46,277 nucleotides of DNA from Corallochytrium limacisporum (Eukaryota; Opisthokonta). A program made the translations under genes and the position numbers. How positions within the stretch are numbered: position 1 is the stretch's first letter; each line of letters starts with the position of its first letter. A model generated the notes under the pieces. That model made no database searches, was not told the origin of the DNA, and worked only from the letters and a program-made list of their open reading frames with translations. The DNA lies in the NCBI GenBank assembly GCA_002811645.1, contig PDIP01000088.1, forward strand, positions 99,005 through 145,281, given 5' to 3'. Of this stretch, positions 28,652-39,999 are shown piece after piece.

Positions 28652-31600
28652 CGTGGTACGTTTCCTAATTCCGAGTTAAATTTTCAAATATCCCGGGTTT
28701 ATTCCTTAAGTCTTCATATTGAACAATAACTTCGAATTGTATAAAATATATCCCGAAGCCGATCGTATTGAGTATTTATGATGCAATCGTATGTGTATGT
28801 AAGGCGTTCCAATCGCAGTGGCTCTGTTTGTATCCGTTCTCAAAAACCTTCACGCTAGTGATTTATTTTGAGTTCTGTTATGATTGGTTACAAAGTATAT
28901 GAATACGAAATTAAAAGTACAAGGCGCTGCGTACAATGGTTTTCGCACATGGACACCGTTCGTTACGAGGGTGAACACTGGAGTCCAACGCATCAAAAGA
29001 TAACATAGTCGCCTAAATTGCTCGCTTGACGAACAAACCCCTGCCACAGAGCAATCCTTGCTCTCCTTCATCGACAGCACTTATTTTGACAGCGTTTTGT
29101 ATGGGTAGACGCTAGTTCATTCACTATGGGACGCACCTCAGGACCAATTCGAAAGGGTTGACTTTCCTCGGGCCATTTTTTTTTTCGGGTTATCCGATCT
29201 ATTCTCCCCTCCCCCCCTCCCCCCTTCACCAATTTCCAAACACGTCTTTTCTTGTCCCACCACCACCAAGCAAAGCACCACCACACCTCGATGCTGGCTG
29301 GCTGACTATTGGGAAAGAACGGATGATTTTTTTTTGCTTTTCTCTGTTCAGAAATAGAAAAAGGGGTAAGGTAAATTTTCCCCTCTCCGCTCAGTCAGAG
29401 TCCGTCCCCTAATCTTGAACGGTTCAAGAGATTTCTGTAATAAATCACAGTGCATTCAATACTGAACAGGGGTACTTGGTGTCTGGACTTGAGGTACACT
29501 GGCCTGGATGGTAGAGTGTATCCCTCCTTCCGATTTCGTGCTTTTTTTTACCTCTCGGAAGAAATTTTTTCAACAATCCTTCGTTCTCGTCACAGCAAAA
29601 TCTCTCTCAAACCCTCAGTATATTTAGTACTGGATTGAGATTCATGCCCTAGAACAAGCCGTCATACAGGAGGAAAGAGTGTGTCTGGAAGGGCGCAGAG
29701 TGGCGAAGGGGGAAAGGGAAGTAAACTGAGACCATTTTTGGGCGGAGCGAAGGGGAAGAAAAAAGTTTGTGGGCCCCCCTTTCTCTTTTTTTTTTCCTCT
29801 TTGTTTCTTTGTCTTGCCCTCTCTGTTACCCCCCCCCCCCCCGGGGGGTACACGAGCCCGAATCTCCTCCCCTCTCCGACTTCATTGGTTTAGTATGGAA
29901 CAATTCACGATTGAGTGCCTGGGCCCATTGTCGCCTGAGAAGAGAAATCGGTCCAGGGTGTTTGAGTTGGGGGGAGAGAGGAGAAGGGGGGGGGAGGGGT
30001 GAGAGGGAGGGGGGAGAACACCCGGAGCAGTGACGAGAGAGGTCGGAGCCGAGAGAGGCAGGTGAGGGCAGAGATAGGTAGAGAGAGAAAAAAAGGAAGG
30101 AAAAGAGCTCTATATTTCGTGGCTGAAGTTGCTATTGCAAACTTCGAGGGGAGGGGAAGGGGGTGTAGGCACCCGTCTGTTTCTTTCTGGGTGTGGACAC
30201 ACCTGACTAGGACAATTTTGGATCAGAACTAAAGATAAGCCACATGAAACGGGAAAAGAGAATTATTGAGATGTGATTTGATTCCAAGTTTTCCTTATGT
30301 AGTTAACATATGAATCGGACCCTAATGACAGCGGAGACCTATTAGGCTGTCCCTGTTGAGCGTCCGTCATCTCGCTCACTGATATGCTCGGTTGTGCGTA
30401 AAGATTTTGTGCTTGGGGCGTACTTACCCTCAACTACTTACCTCTACCAATTTTTGTCCATATATTTAGCACTAACGAGCACAAACATAACCATGAAACC
30501 ATCTACTGTGGTGTGGCTGATGTTGGTGGGTAGTACGCGGGGACCCCAGCCAACGCATGGGTTGCTCCCGATTGTACCATCTCCAAAATTGGGCTGCACG
30601 ATCCTATCCTGACCTTACCGAACCACTTTTTCGGCCAGGTGTGTTTAATATCGAATTGGTTACCCATCCCATGCAGCGCCCGGGAAAGGGGGGGGGGGGC
30701 CTTGGACAAGGGATGCGCAGCGTCGGGGGTGGCGGAGGAGAGAGGGGAGTCGGATTCACTTCCCAAGAGTGCAAAAAAAAAAGAGGGGAGGGGGGGGGAC
30801 TCGGAGGGGGCCAAGGTTTACGATTAGGAGGGGAGGCCATGTCCCCATGCTGTCTTCATACACGTTTTAATACTAAATATATAGAGCTTTGCCACCCGTA
30901 TTTTCCTAAGACGTCCTGAAACAGAGTAGGGTGGCAAAGGATTTACCTCACAGACGAATGGTGCCAACCAAAATTGCCAATGTTTTGTATAGTAAAATTG
31001 GATCAGATACGCGGAAGCTCCTGCGGCATCATTCATTCTGGCGAAGAGAGCACAGAAAGAACCAGCTCAGCCAACCCCAGTTCGCCTGAAATCCGCCGAA
31101 CAGGCTGAGCCGTGCTGCGGGTCCATATGCGAATACTGAAGAAGTTTGCAACACCAAGAATTGGTAGATCTCTCCCACTTTTCGATCGAAGACGGCTGGC
31201 CGTGATACCACCCACCACCACCCACTTACCTCAGCCAGTGGGTCCCAGTTCTCTGCTACCGGGGTGGGGGGAGTTGGTTGTTGATATTTTCACTGTGTCT
31301 ACTTGGATACTGTCACTACTGTGAGGTAATTTATGCATCACACGGCGAGAAGGCGGTCCGATTAGAAGGTCCGAGAGGGGGATAAGGGGGGGTGTATACA
31401 CGCATGCCAGGCCTGCTTTGTGGGCTGCCTCGATTCATAAACTGCAATATCCCATGAGCGGAGGACGAATGCGCCTATTCCAAGGTTGTTCAACCTTGCC
31501 CACGATGTATACGGAATGCACCTGTCCTCGGCTAAGTTGAGCGTGGAAAAAGGAACACGACTAGGTTAATTTGATCATTTGGAGCATCGTACTAGTCAAG

Positions 31601-34600
31601 TAATACAACTATTACAGTAATGGGTGCACCTGGAGGAGTATGGTTGTGTGGTGATGACTTGTCCAGGTTGGTTCACACTCTGGGACTATGCGCCACTCGA
31701 TCTGGCCCACAGACAAATTGACACAACCGCTTCCCAACGGGAGCGGCGCAGCATAGATTTTCCTCTGACTTAGTTAAGTGGTACACAAGGTCTTGTTATC
31801 AATGGCACTGTGGTTTTTCCATAGGATTTGACCGTCTGGGAACTCCTGTCTTTTCGTTGATGAGTGGTTCATAGTATATGTAATGTATTACAAGTTTTCG
31901 AGAAAGTGGAGCGGTGGGGGGGAGTAGACCGATCTCAGGAAAGTGTTTCTGCTGCATTCAAGCTGACCACGAAATCGCCGACAACGGCCTCCGATGCCAT
32001 TTTATTTTGGTGAAGTATAGGCGATTTATGGACTCAAGTTAGTCCAGGTGTGCGAGCAAGGAAAGATCCCGAGTCCGGTGTAATGGGTTTATTGCTGATC
32101 CGTTAGTCGGTATGATAGTACCTGGCATGATGGTTGATTCGTCATTAGGTGGGGGCGTCCCCTTAATGAGCAAGTTCATCCAAAAGGCAAAGTGTCACAT
32201 CGCAAACCCCTTCGCGGTCGCAACAGGTGATCGCTGGCTATAGGTCGAGTTCTGCTGAACACAAGGATCGGAACTGGAGTCAACCCCCCCCCCCTTCCCT
32301 GCTCGCGGCCAATACTAGAGCCCGGTTGTGCCTTGTTGGCACCCTACTTGACTCCAATAAAGTGCCCATTCCGGATTACCTAGAAAATGTAGGCCAGCGA
32401 AGCCAAAATGGAACCCCATATGGTCTCCTGCTGAGAATGCTGTCAAGCAGATCAGAAGATCAAGCGGGTACGTCTGTATTCTCCATACTGACACTATGAC
32501 CGATCTAGCGCTATCCAGACCTCGCACCCTCTCGAGAAATGAAACTGATGACTACTTCTGCTGCAGTGGTACCGACGGGAAGCACCAATGCTAGCTTTAT
32601 TCCGCACGTTCATTATGCGAACTGATCGAGAGTGGAATTTGATGTGAACTTGGTGGTGTCGGGTCCCCGGAAACTATCACAGAACGTTGCAATTGCAAAA
32701 ACTCTCCTGTCCGTGTTCTCTGTCTTCTCCCCCCCACCCTCCTAATCTTCTCTCCCTCCCTTTCTGCACCGCTTCGCAACACTCCCCCCACCCACACACT
32801 CACGAAGCCGAACAGCAGCCGGCGCCCCCACAGTCTGAGGGGGGGGAGAGAGAGAGAGATGCAAGACTGTCCACAGTTATCTCCCATCAACCAAACGATC
32901 GAATAGGATTTGACAGGCATCCCTGGCGCCAGCGATGGGGGCTTTTATGTTCCCGCGGGCAGTTTTCTCAGCACTGAATATCGGTACATTCATACACAAA
33001 TCTCCGTACTGCACATGTACTCTCTGTTTAGCATCGCACAACGTAAATATCCCAGGTACGCACCTCCTAAATTACACAGATCGGTTACTTGGCAAAGGGA
33101 AACCTGCTCTTTCTCAGTAGTTCACCCTCAAAAGCTTAATAGCCGCCCCCTCCCTCATCTCTCGCTCTCGATTTCCGCGTCGTTCTTTCGTGTGACATTG
33201 GCACGGGGCGAGGTAGGGCAGTTCATCTGTGGTCGTGGATTATACGGTCTCAATAATACCCAATATAGACGCCGTTAGACCATACCAAGCAGACGGCTGA
33301 AAGATTTTGCAGCCCTGCGCGTCTCGCACGAACAGGGTCACCATAGTTAATAGTTTTCGGTGCTCCAACTTTGGCCCATATATTTACTATGCGTATATGA
33401 TATCTTGCACCTTAGAAAATTCCCTACACAATGACGAAATGACCGGCCCCTGCAGTACCTGAACCTGTGTCCATCCCTTCACTTTCTTGCCGAATAAAAA
33501 TTCATAGTTAAGGTGCCGCTGGTGGGTATTGCTAGATTTCTTGGGAATGTTGGGACGTGGACATACAATACATTGCAAATGGAATGAATTACACTTCCTC
33601 GTGAGATTCTCGTTCAAGCAAACAGATGAGCGCACTACAGCACGGAAAGAGTTTGAAGACTTGACTGACTACTGACTGAGACTGACTGCGCCACACAGGG
33701 GTGGAGGATTCTGATCTGTTCACCAGCGGGCCCTTTGCATTGTACGGGGTAGGAGCCAGGGTTGTTTTGAGGAAGGGTCTGCTTGGTAGTGAGGGTGTCC
33801 GTCCTTCTCTGGAGCGCCTGTGATAGACGCCTGCATACAGTGAACGTTTGGTTCAATTCTAGAGGAAGTAATTAAAATACGAAAGAAAGACGTACTAGAA
33901 AACTAGGAAAACACCAGATCGACGATGTCCGACCGAGTTTAGAAAACTGCTGTGCGATCGAGACCTTGCCCTCCTGCTTTTTCTCGATTTATGTGTTCCA
34001 AACCTGTAAAACTGTACAAGGGACCTGAATTAAGAAGGATTGTGATTGAGACAAATTCTTACCTGATTTTTTTCCCTCGTCACGATCAACGGAGAACCAA
34101 GCCTCTCCATCGGCGTCGCCCCCCACACCCCCCCCCTCCCTTCCCCTCCGCTACCCACTTCTCCTCTGGAGAGTGGGGCGTTCTCGCTCTGTCTTCTTGG
34201 GCTTTGCCCTCATTCCTGGTCACCCAGAGCGCAGCAGCCAAATCCCGAGCCAGACTTGGGTGGGGTTCTGTTATTGCTGCACAAGGTCTGAAATATGTTT
34301 TGAAACTACAGATCGCATCGGCGAGAGGTAACCATTTTTAGGGAACGTGTTACACGTTGTCGACCAATAGTGGATAGACTGCAAGTTTTACGCAGATACG
34401 ACTCGATTTGATGATACGTAGGCAGAACGGGGTACACGATTTTCGGAAAACTCGAAACCTCTTCTATTGATCCGTTCCCAGTACTGTACCAGTGTGAACC
34501 CGGTGGCTTTTGGTGAAATTGCCCAACATTTTTCATAGTAGCAAATATACAGCTAATCTAGCCAGTGAAACTCTAATTGGGGCGTACACCAATCTTGCGT

Positions 34601-36442
34601 TGCTGGTTTCGAGGTCGCGCGGCCTCGCAGCTCTTTGCTACCTCTGGTACCAGCGATGAAACAGAAAACGCCTTCTTGCTCACGTGGAAACACAGCCGCC
34701 GACCCGCAACGATACTCATCAAGTGGGTTCGGGATTTTTCTGTTCGGGTGGAATATTGGCGGTAGTTCCACCCGAATAATTGGGTAGACACGAGCCCTCC
34801 GAACCGCTGTAATTATCCATCGATCATCACTTTTGTCGGGCACTGACTTCTTGGCATCATACCGCCATGAAACACCTCGATGCACCCGTCACAGTCGGCA
34901 ATGGAGCTCTTGGATGCTGCAACATCCCTAGGACGCACGGAGAGGTGATGAGGACTGCGGGTGCGGACTGCGGTCGCAGTATGATCTCGGTCCACACTAC
35001 ATAGATCTTAAGTCTTCCCCATCAAACTCGAGCAGTTCCCGCTGCTCCGAAAGCTCCTCGTGTGCACTACGGCAATATGCGATTGGGCCAAGCAACTGTT
35101 CCTTCCCATTATCATGGAAACGGTGGAACTTAAGTGACGCAGAGAATATTATATCTTCGCATAATTTTCGTGCCGATTGAGTGCCACCAGGCTCGCACTG
35201 CACGCTCAAAAGAACTTCAATACTAACTCAGCAAGGTACCACCTTGCTCGGACAGAGTTGATCATCGCTCGTACTAAGTGAATATTATAGAACCCGGGAA
35301 GCGCATGTGGAAGGAGATTTGCAGGATCCCTTTCTGCAAGTTCCATTCAGTAGGTGCCATTGCAGCAGCATAATATTAGACGTCAGTGAATAATCACAGA
35401 ATGTTCAGGATCCAACCGTTAAAAGAGGAAGTCCATGCCGTGCGAGGGCGTATTCTGCCTCATGAATTTTGCTCGGCTCAGTGATCAAGTGGCTTGCGAG
35501 TGCTCGTGATGAACCCATCAGGTCTGCAGCCGTGAGGGCGGACCTTGCTGCCAAACAGGCGGAGGATCCTCGTTCTGAAAGAGCGTCTGTGTCTCCAAGA
35601 TGTGTGCAGGGGAACGAGCATCTGTGGATTCTATTAACGAAACTGTGACGCCGACTCTGCGACACCGAAACCCTCTGTATTGATTTTGGGTGTTGTCCTT
35701 GCGCGCACCTTACTCTTCGTACATCAAACTGCTATCTGTCCTATCCACTCGAGATTGTGGAGAACAGGCAGTGTGCCAAGGTAGCGAAGAAAACAACAAA
35801 ATCTTTCAGAAGTCTGCGGTGGTGGCCTGGCTGTAGAATGAAGTGCACAGTGCTGAACCCACCAAGGACACTGCCTTTCAGCCAGACTCTGCGGCGAGAC
35901 TGGTCACTGACTTTTGCACCATATGAGTAGATATATACGAATTTTGGAGAGATCGAAGGAATACGTAAAGTCCTTTTTGGCATTTGAGTTTTCTCCGCGC
36001 GTACTTTCTGTATGGTCTACTCTCACTCTGGTACGGCCGCATCAATAAATTATCGCACGGAGATTGAACGGTCATGAGTTCCTGATGCTCAGGATTAGTG
36101 AAACTATGAGAGGGAGAACAAACCCAGGCGGCCAGTGGGCGACGGGAAAGCAATAGGAAACACAGGAAGGGTGGGAAGGGGGAGTGTAAGGGGCCGAAAA
36201 ACTGTGAACGCTGTCTACACTTCCGACGGACACAGCCAAATACGATATCCGGACATATTTATAAGAATTACTATATTTATATTGATATACGTACGGTTTT
36301 CAATTTATTGAAGGCGGTCAGAAGACATACCCAGTAAAATTTGTAAACAAAAAAAAAAAAAAAAAGAAGTTCGCTGCTGAACAGTCAGAGAGACCTCGGC
36401 GGGATATTCACTTGACTGTAAGCCCGGTGCTGTAAAGCTCCG
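28652..36442. other. Large gene-poor region
   Basis: No gene is recognised with confidence in 7.8 kb. The first 500 bases are AT-rich and should hold the histidine-kinase promoter. 29,160-30,180 is dominated by C-runs, T-runs and G/A-rich blocks, including C14-G6 at 29829-29848. 30,680-30,840 has G-runs and an A-run. 31,300-33,700 is complex unique sequence with only short frames. 34,080-34,150 is C-rich. 34,550-35,670 has several short minus-strand frames with protein-like composition (reported as a finding). 36,240-36,365 is AT-rich and ends in an 18-base A-run, just before the tRNA/5S cluster. Confidence 0.55.
29829..29848. repeat. C14-G6 palindromic run
   Basis: Fourteen C bases directly followed by six G bases. 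The junction is a GC-only palindrome capable of a tight hairpin. It is one of six similar elements in the spacers of this contig. Confidence 0.9.
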
Positions 36443-36516
36443 TGGTTTGGGTCGGTCTTGAACCCACAATCTCCAGATCCGTAGTCTGGCGCCTTATCCA
36501 ATTTGGCCACGAGGCC
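36443..36516 (-). tRNA. tRNA-Arg(ACG)-like gene, degenerate acceptor stem
   Basis: The minus strand folds into a tRNA of canonical spacing, 74 nt without CCA. It has T8-G9, a three-pair D stem with the loop containing TTGGATAA, a perfect anticodon stem (CCAGA/TCTGG), a seven-base loop CTACGGA with anticodon ACG at 36480-36482 (reading CGU and, with inosine, CGC/CGA), a five-base variable region, and a T loop TTCAAGA. Box A (TGGCCAAATTGG) and box B (GGTTCAAGACC) fit RNA polymerase III promoters. However, the acceptor stem has three mismatches (3-70, 4-69, 6-67) and the T stem has one (G-G). No intron is present. It may be a pseudogene or an atypical tRNA. It is 166 bp from 5S, on the opposite strand. 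Confidence 0.65.
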
Positions 36517-36682
36517 TGATAAGTCCTGCAGCTCGTAACCTGGTACTTTGAGTACCGGGTTGCGCTTCGCTGAAAGAGGTGGAGAAAAATAGCAATATAT
36601 AGTACTGAGTAATGGTTGTCCCGCGTTGCCCCCCATGACAAAATGTATTCAAGATATATATTAGTTTTTCCCTTCCTCGAAT

Positions 36683-36800
36683 ATCACCGATCAAACCACG
36701 TTGAACGCTCCAGGTCCCGTCCGATCCCTGAAGATAAGCAACGTCGGGTCAGGTTAGCCATCGTGGGAGACCAGATGGGAATTCCTGATGTTGGTGGTCC
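36683..36800 (+). rRNA. 5S ribosomal RNA
   Basis: The segment aligns along its whole length with eukaryotic 5S rRNA. ATCACCGA at the 5' end pairs with TTGGTGGT at the 3' end (36791-36798) to form helix I. TTGAACGCTCC and CCCGTCCGATC match the loop A-B region, GAAGATAAGCAACGTCGGG matches the box A/internal promoter, and GGTTAGCC followed by GTGGGAGACCAGATGGGAA matches box C. Length is 116-118 nt against about 120 usual. A run of 11 T follows, as expected for RNA polymerase III. It is a single copy, not in an rDNA repeat, and belongs to the cytosolic large subunit. Confidence 0.96.
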
Positions 36801-36811
36801 TTTTTTTTTTT
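36801..36811 (+). terminator. RNA polymerase III T-run terminator of 5S
   Basis: Eleven consecutive T bases begin directly after the 3' helix of 5S rRNA. This is a strong RNA polymerase III termination signal. Confidence 0.85.
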
Positions 36812-37669
36812 CTTTTTGATATAGATAATGTACCAGGGTGGAGAGCCTCCCCTTTTTTTTTTGAGTTAGTTGGTTAGTTTGGTTTCTCGTCTTAAGAGTT
36901 GTCTCAGCCACTTTGAACCTCGGTGTTGTTTCCTGCCTGTTCTCGTTGGTTAGTCTTTGAACCAGGGGCCTATTTAATACTCGCCGGGGCAAGGGACGAG
37001 TCTCGAATTCGGCTGTTTTGCGATTGTCGGTGAACCGGTGAGTCCGAACTGTTTGAAGAACAGAAGAAGGTAAAGGGTCTTTCCCCCTTTTTATCTGTTG
37101 TCCGAATTTCCCGCCAACTCTTTTCTCGCCTCTTTGGTGCCTGTATTGCCCCACACGGACTACCCTCCCACACACACAACTGCTCAGTACAGACGGCGAC
37201 AGCAGGGGTACACCGAGGAGTGTCATCGCACGTCGGGTCAGAGCCGAGCTCCCGGCCGTAAACCGCTACATGGAAGACTTTGGTGTGCACGCCGTAGACA
37301 GTTCATCGTTTACATCGTCTTTCACTCAAAGGGACATGGATGACGGTGGAGTTTTCACATCATCTGAATAGATCGCGCCCCCTGACAGGGAGCAGAACTT
37401 AAGAGATTTTCTGTAGCTGTATACACACGGATTACAGATATATCACCACTGCCCGTGCCGAGCATACTCTTCAAGATTGCTTGACGCGGCGTATGAGTTG
37501 GGTGGCATAAAATCGCAGGTACGAAAGGAAATGTAGGCCCAGTCCACTAGCGAAGGGAATTCGTCTTGGCATACAATCTAACTTCATATCTAGCATACAA
37601 TATTGTAGCGTGTGCATTAGTTTCAGGCGTCCTAGACTCTGTTCAAGGGAAAATAGATCAGAGGCAACC
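36812..37669. other. Intergenic spacer upstream of the elongase
   Basis: No gene is recognised. A second T-run at about 36851-36862 lies 50 bases past the 5S terminator. The rest is unique sequence with short frames only. The last 200 bases should hold the elongase promoter and 5' UTR. An in-frame GTG at 37610 extends the elongase frame, but the first ATG is at 37670. Confidence 0.5.
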
Positions 37670-38623
37670 ATGGAACATTCTATACCGGATAGGTTTGACC
37701 TGAATGAGACACTGCTACGTGTCCACCATTTCCTTGAATTGCGGCATTACTTTGGCAACCCGGAGGAGTTCACCTTTGTGCCAGAGGTGACCCCACTTAC
37801 CGCAATTAGTTTTGTTGTCACCGTCTGGACAGCCTACTGGCTGCACATTCTTATTGGTCAGCTTATCCTCGGTGGCTGGGCTCGGAACTTAGTCCTTGGG
37901 AAGCAGGAAACCACACGGGCAGCAGCGCCGACAAAGAGTCATGGACCGTCTTTGATTGACTACGGTGTCGCCCTCCACAACCTGATTCTGACTATTTGGT
38001 CCGCCCACATGGCCGGTTGCATCGCGTACGATCTATACGAGGCTCATCAGGACAGTAAATTCTCAGTGTATGCATTTTGTATGCAGCAGGCTGAACTGCC
38101 CCAGCCTCTCGGCCGCCGGGCCTTCTACCATCTATTCATCTATTACGTGAGCAAGTTCTACGAGCTCTTCGACACCACGTTCCTCGTGCTCAAGAAGAAG
38201 CCGGTAATCTTCCTGCACTGGTACCACCACAGCATTGTCATTGCTATGGTCTGGCTCTGGCTGTACGACCACTTAGCCTACGGGCACATCGGCATGCTCT
38301 TCAACACTGTCGTACACGTCATCATGTACAACTACTACATGCTGTCAGCCCTGAAGATCAACGTGCCCTGGAAGCGCTACATAACCAGCCTGCAGATCTT
38401 CCAGTTCATGTGCTCCTTCGCTTTGGCTATTCCGTACGTCTATATGTGCTATAGCGGTGGTTGTCTCGGATGGAATGCCTTCATCTTCTCGTGCTTCACA
38501 AATGGCTCATTCCTCCTCCTGTTCATCCAGTTCTCGAAGCGCACCTACGGTTCCGCGAAGAAGTCTTCTGCCAGGAAACCCGCCGTCAAGAAGTCCGTCA
38601 CCAACGGCAAGAAGCGGAACTGA
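37670..38623 (+). CDS. ELO-family very-long-chain fatty acid elongase (3-ketoacyl-CoA synthase)
   Basis: The 317-residue polytopic ER membrane protein catalyses the condensing step of fatty-acid elongation, acyl-CoA plus malonyl-CoA. The signature KFYELFDTTFLVLKKKP is followed by the catalytic histidine box HWYHH (about residues 183-187) and the YNYYMLSAL segment. Several hydrophobic spans flank these. The C-terminus ends KKRN, a dilysine ER-retrieval signal. The length is typical (270-350). The histidine box is HWYHH rather than the HVYHH or HFYHH common in fungal and animal saturated/monounsaturated elongases; chain-length or PUFA preference cannot be read from this alone. The ATG at 37670 is preferred to an upstream GTG because it gives a normal N-terminus. 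It converges with the methyltransferase gene, 163 bp apart. Confidence 0.94.
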   Translation: MEHSIPDRFDLNETLLRVHHFLELRHYFGNPEEFTFVPEVTPLTAISFVVTVWTAYWLHILIGQLILGGWARNLVLGKQETTRAAAPTKSHGPSLIDYGVALHNLILTIWSAHMAGCIAYDLYEAHQDSKFSVYAFCMQQAELPQPLGRRAFYHLFIYYVSKFYELFDTTFLVLKKKPVIFLHWYHHSIVIAMVWLWLYDHLAYGHIGMLFNTVVHVIMYNYYMLSALKINVPWKRYITSLQIFQFMCSFALAIPYVYMCYSGGCLGWNAFIFSCFTNGSFLLLFIQFSKRTYGSAKKSSARKPAVKKSVTNGKKRN

Positions 38624-38786
38624 ACAGACCCTCACAGTCAAATTGTCTTTTCTCTAAACAAAGGTACCAGAAGTCATTCTCATGTAGTCCTAAGAACGCA
38701 CCAAAACGGACAATTCCATCTGTATATAATGTTAAAATCCGTAATCTGAGTTTCCATTAAAAGTGCAGTCAAGTTCTTACCTTCTT

Positions 38787-39986
38787 TCAGAAATTTGATG
38801 TTTTTGGGGCAGCGCTCTTCAGGCGAAATCCACCCGGTAGAACAGACGGTCGCAGGACGCCATTCTCATTAGACTTTGCCTCATACCATGCAGACCAGGA
38901 AATGAACTCACTGGGTAGAACAAGAGCCTCCTCCTTTCCCTTGTCAGCTTGGCCAACGCCACGAGTCACTGCCACAATGACAAAGCCACCCTCGTAAGAT
39001 TGGGCCTCTTGGTATGTGCCCTCATTCATAACTATGACGTTGACGGGTCCCTGGCAAGAGGACACGTCGACTGGGGCCAGGTGCACAAGCAGACCAACAG
39101 CCTCACAGCGCCGCACGAATTCCTTGAATAGATCCAGGCGTCGGACGGCAAGGCTGATCAGACCCACAGAAGCCATCGAGTTGGCGAGCGAGTGCGTGAG
39201 CAGGCCTGACACCAACAGTGGGTGCTCATCGTCGTAGACAATGTCAGCGCCGAAAATAAGATCGTATGAACGAGGCGGCACAGAGTCTAGCTGGTCCCAC
39301 TGGAGTCTCTTGATGGACACGCGGGCACCACAGAGGCCAACCGAGTTCTGGGAAACATTTTCATTGAGTTGCTTAATGACGGCTTCGCTACCGTCGGTAA
39401 AGATCAGTTCATCGGGGCGCACGTTAGCCTTGTGTAGAGTTTGCATCAGAGTCACAGCTCCCAGACCCAGGCCGGAGCCAACCTCCATGATGCGCTTACC
39501 TTCCAACCAGGCCCAGCCGTACTTGTTCTGAGCGATCCACCGAGCCATGACCTCAGAGGCACGCCACACGGCCCACCCAGTCTCGCCATCATCGTAATCC
39601 ATCTCTTTCAGCTGAATAATCTCATTGTCGATCTTATACTGGAGCATACGCGACCGGCGCGCTGTGGATCCAGACATGTTTGCCAGCACAGTGGCAGCCC
39701 GATCAGTTACATCAGTGTTCTGTAAGCTCAGCAAACGTACAAGCAGACCTGAAATGTCATACGTGTCCAGTTGTCGCAGATAGGCCGCATCTTGATCACT
39801 CACAGAGATGAGCTCATCCAGCAGCTTGATGATCTCCCCATTGCTTGCCACATCTCCCCGCTTTGCAGCAGGGTACAGGGCACGCAGCAGGTCGATACGG
39901 CGCGCGAGTTTCCCCTCGGCGCGCCACGACCCGGCGTCGAGATCCGATTTCTGTTCCTCAATGTTGACGATGCTTGAAATTTTCAA
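38787..39986 (-). CDS. Seven-beta-strand protein lysine methyltransferase (family 16), 5' end unresolved
   Basis: The C-terminal two thirds is a SAM-dependent methyltransferase of the METTL21/FAM86 class. It has GWAVWRASEVMARWI, the SAM motif MEVGSGLGLGAVTL (near residue 169), the acidic motif II in FTDGSEAVIKQLNENV, and the post-motif DLIFGADIVYDDEHP in the DxxY-like position. Members methylate lysines in translation factors, chaperones or other proteins. The N-terminal 120 residues are helical and may be a small repeat domain; the EEF2-type subfamily also has an N-terminal extension. The open frame has no ATG before about residue 103. It runs back only to a TTG at 39984-39986. An ATG at 39997-39999 sits in the next frame and would be joined by removing one base from an A4 run. 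The target is unknown. Confidence 0.82.
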   Translation of the reverse strand: MKISSIVNIEEQKSDLDAGSWRAEGKLARRIDLLRALYPAAKRGDVASNGEIIKLLDELISVSDQDAAYLRQLDTYDISGLLVRLLSLQNTDVTDRAATVLANMSGSTARRSRMLQYKIDNEIIQLKEMDYDDGETGWAVWRASEVMARWIAQNKYGWAWLEGKRIMEVGSGLGLGAVTLMQTLHKANVRPDELIFTDGSEAVIKQLNENVSQNSVGLCGARVSIKRLQWDQLDSVPPRSYDLIFGADIVYDDEHPLLVSGLLTHSLANSMASVGLISLAVRRLDLFKEFVRRCEAVGLLVHLAPVDVSSCQGPVNVIVMNEGTYQEAQSYEGGFVIVAVTRGVGQADKGKEEALVLPSEFISWSAWYEAKSNENGVLRPSVLPGGFRLKSAAPKTSNF

Positions 39987-39999
39987 GAATAGCCTGCAT

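Noticed and set aside
31469-31488. Short hairpin CAAGGTTG-TT-CAACCTTG
   Set aside because: An 8-bp stem with a 2-base loop is expected by chance in 46 kb and has no T-run or gene beside it.
34056-34068. U1 snRNA-like 5' end (TTCTTACCTG)
   Set aside because: No U1 stem-loops follow; a short match expected by chance.
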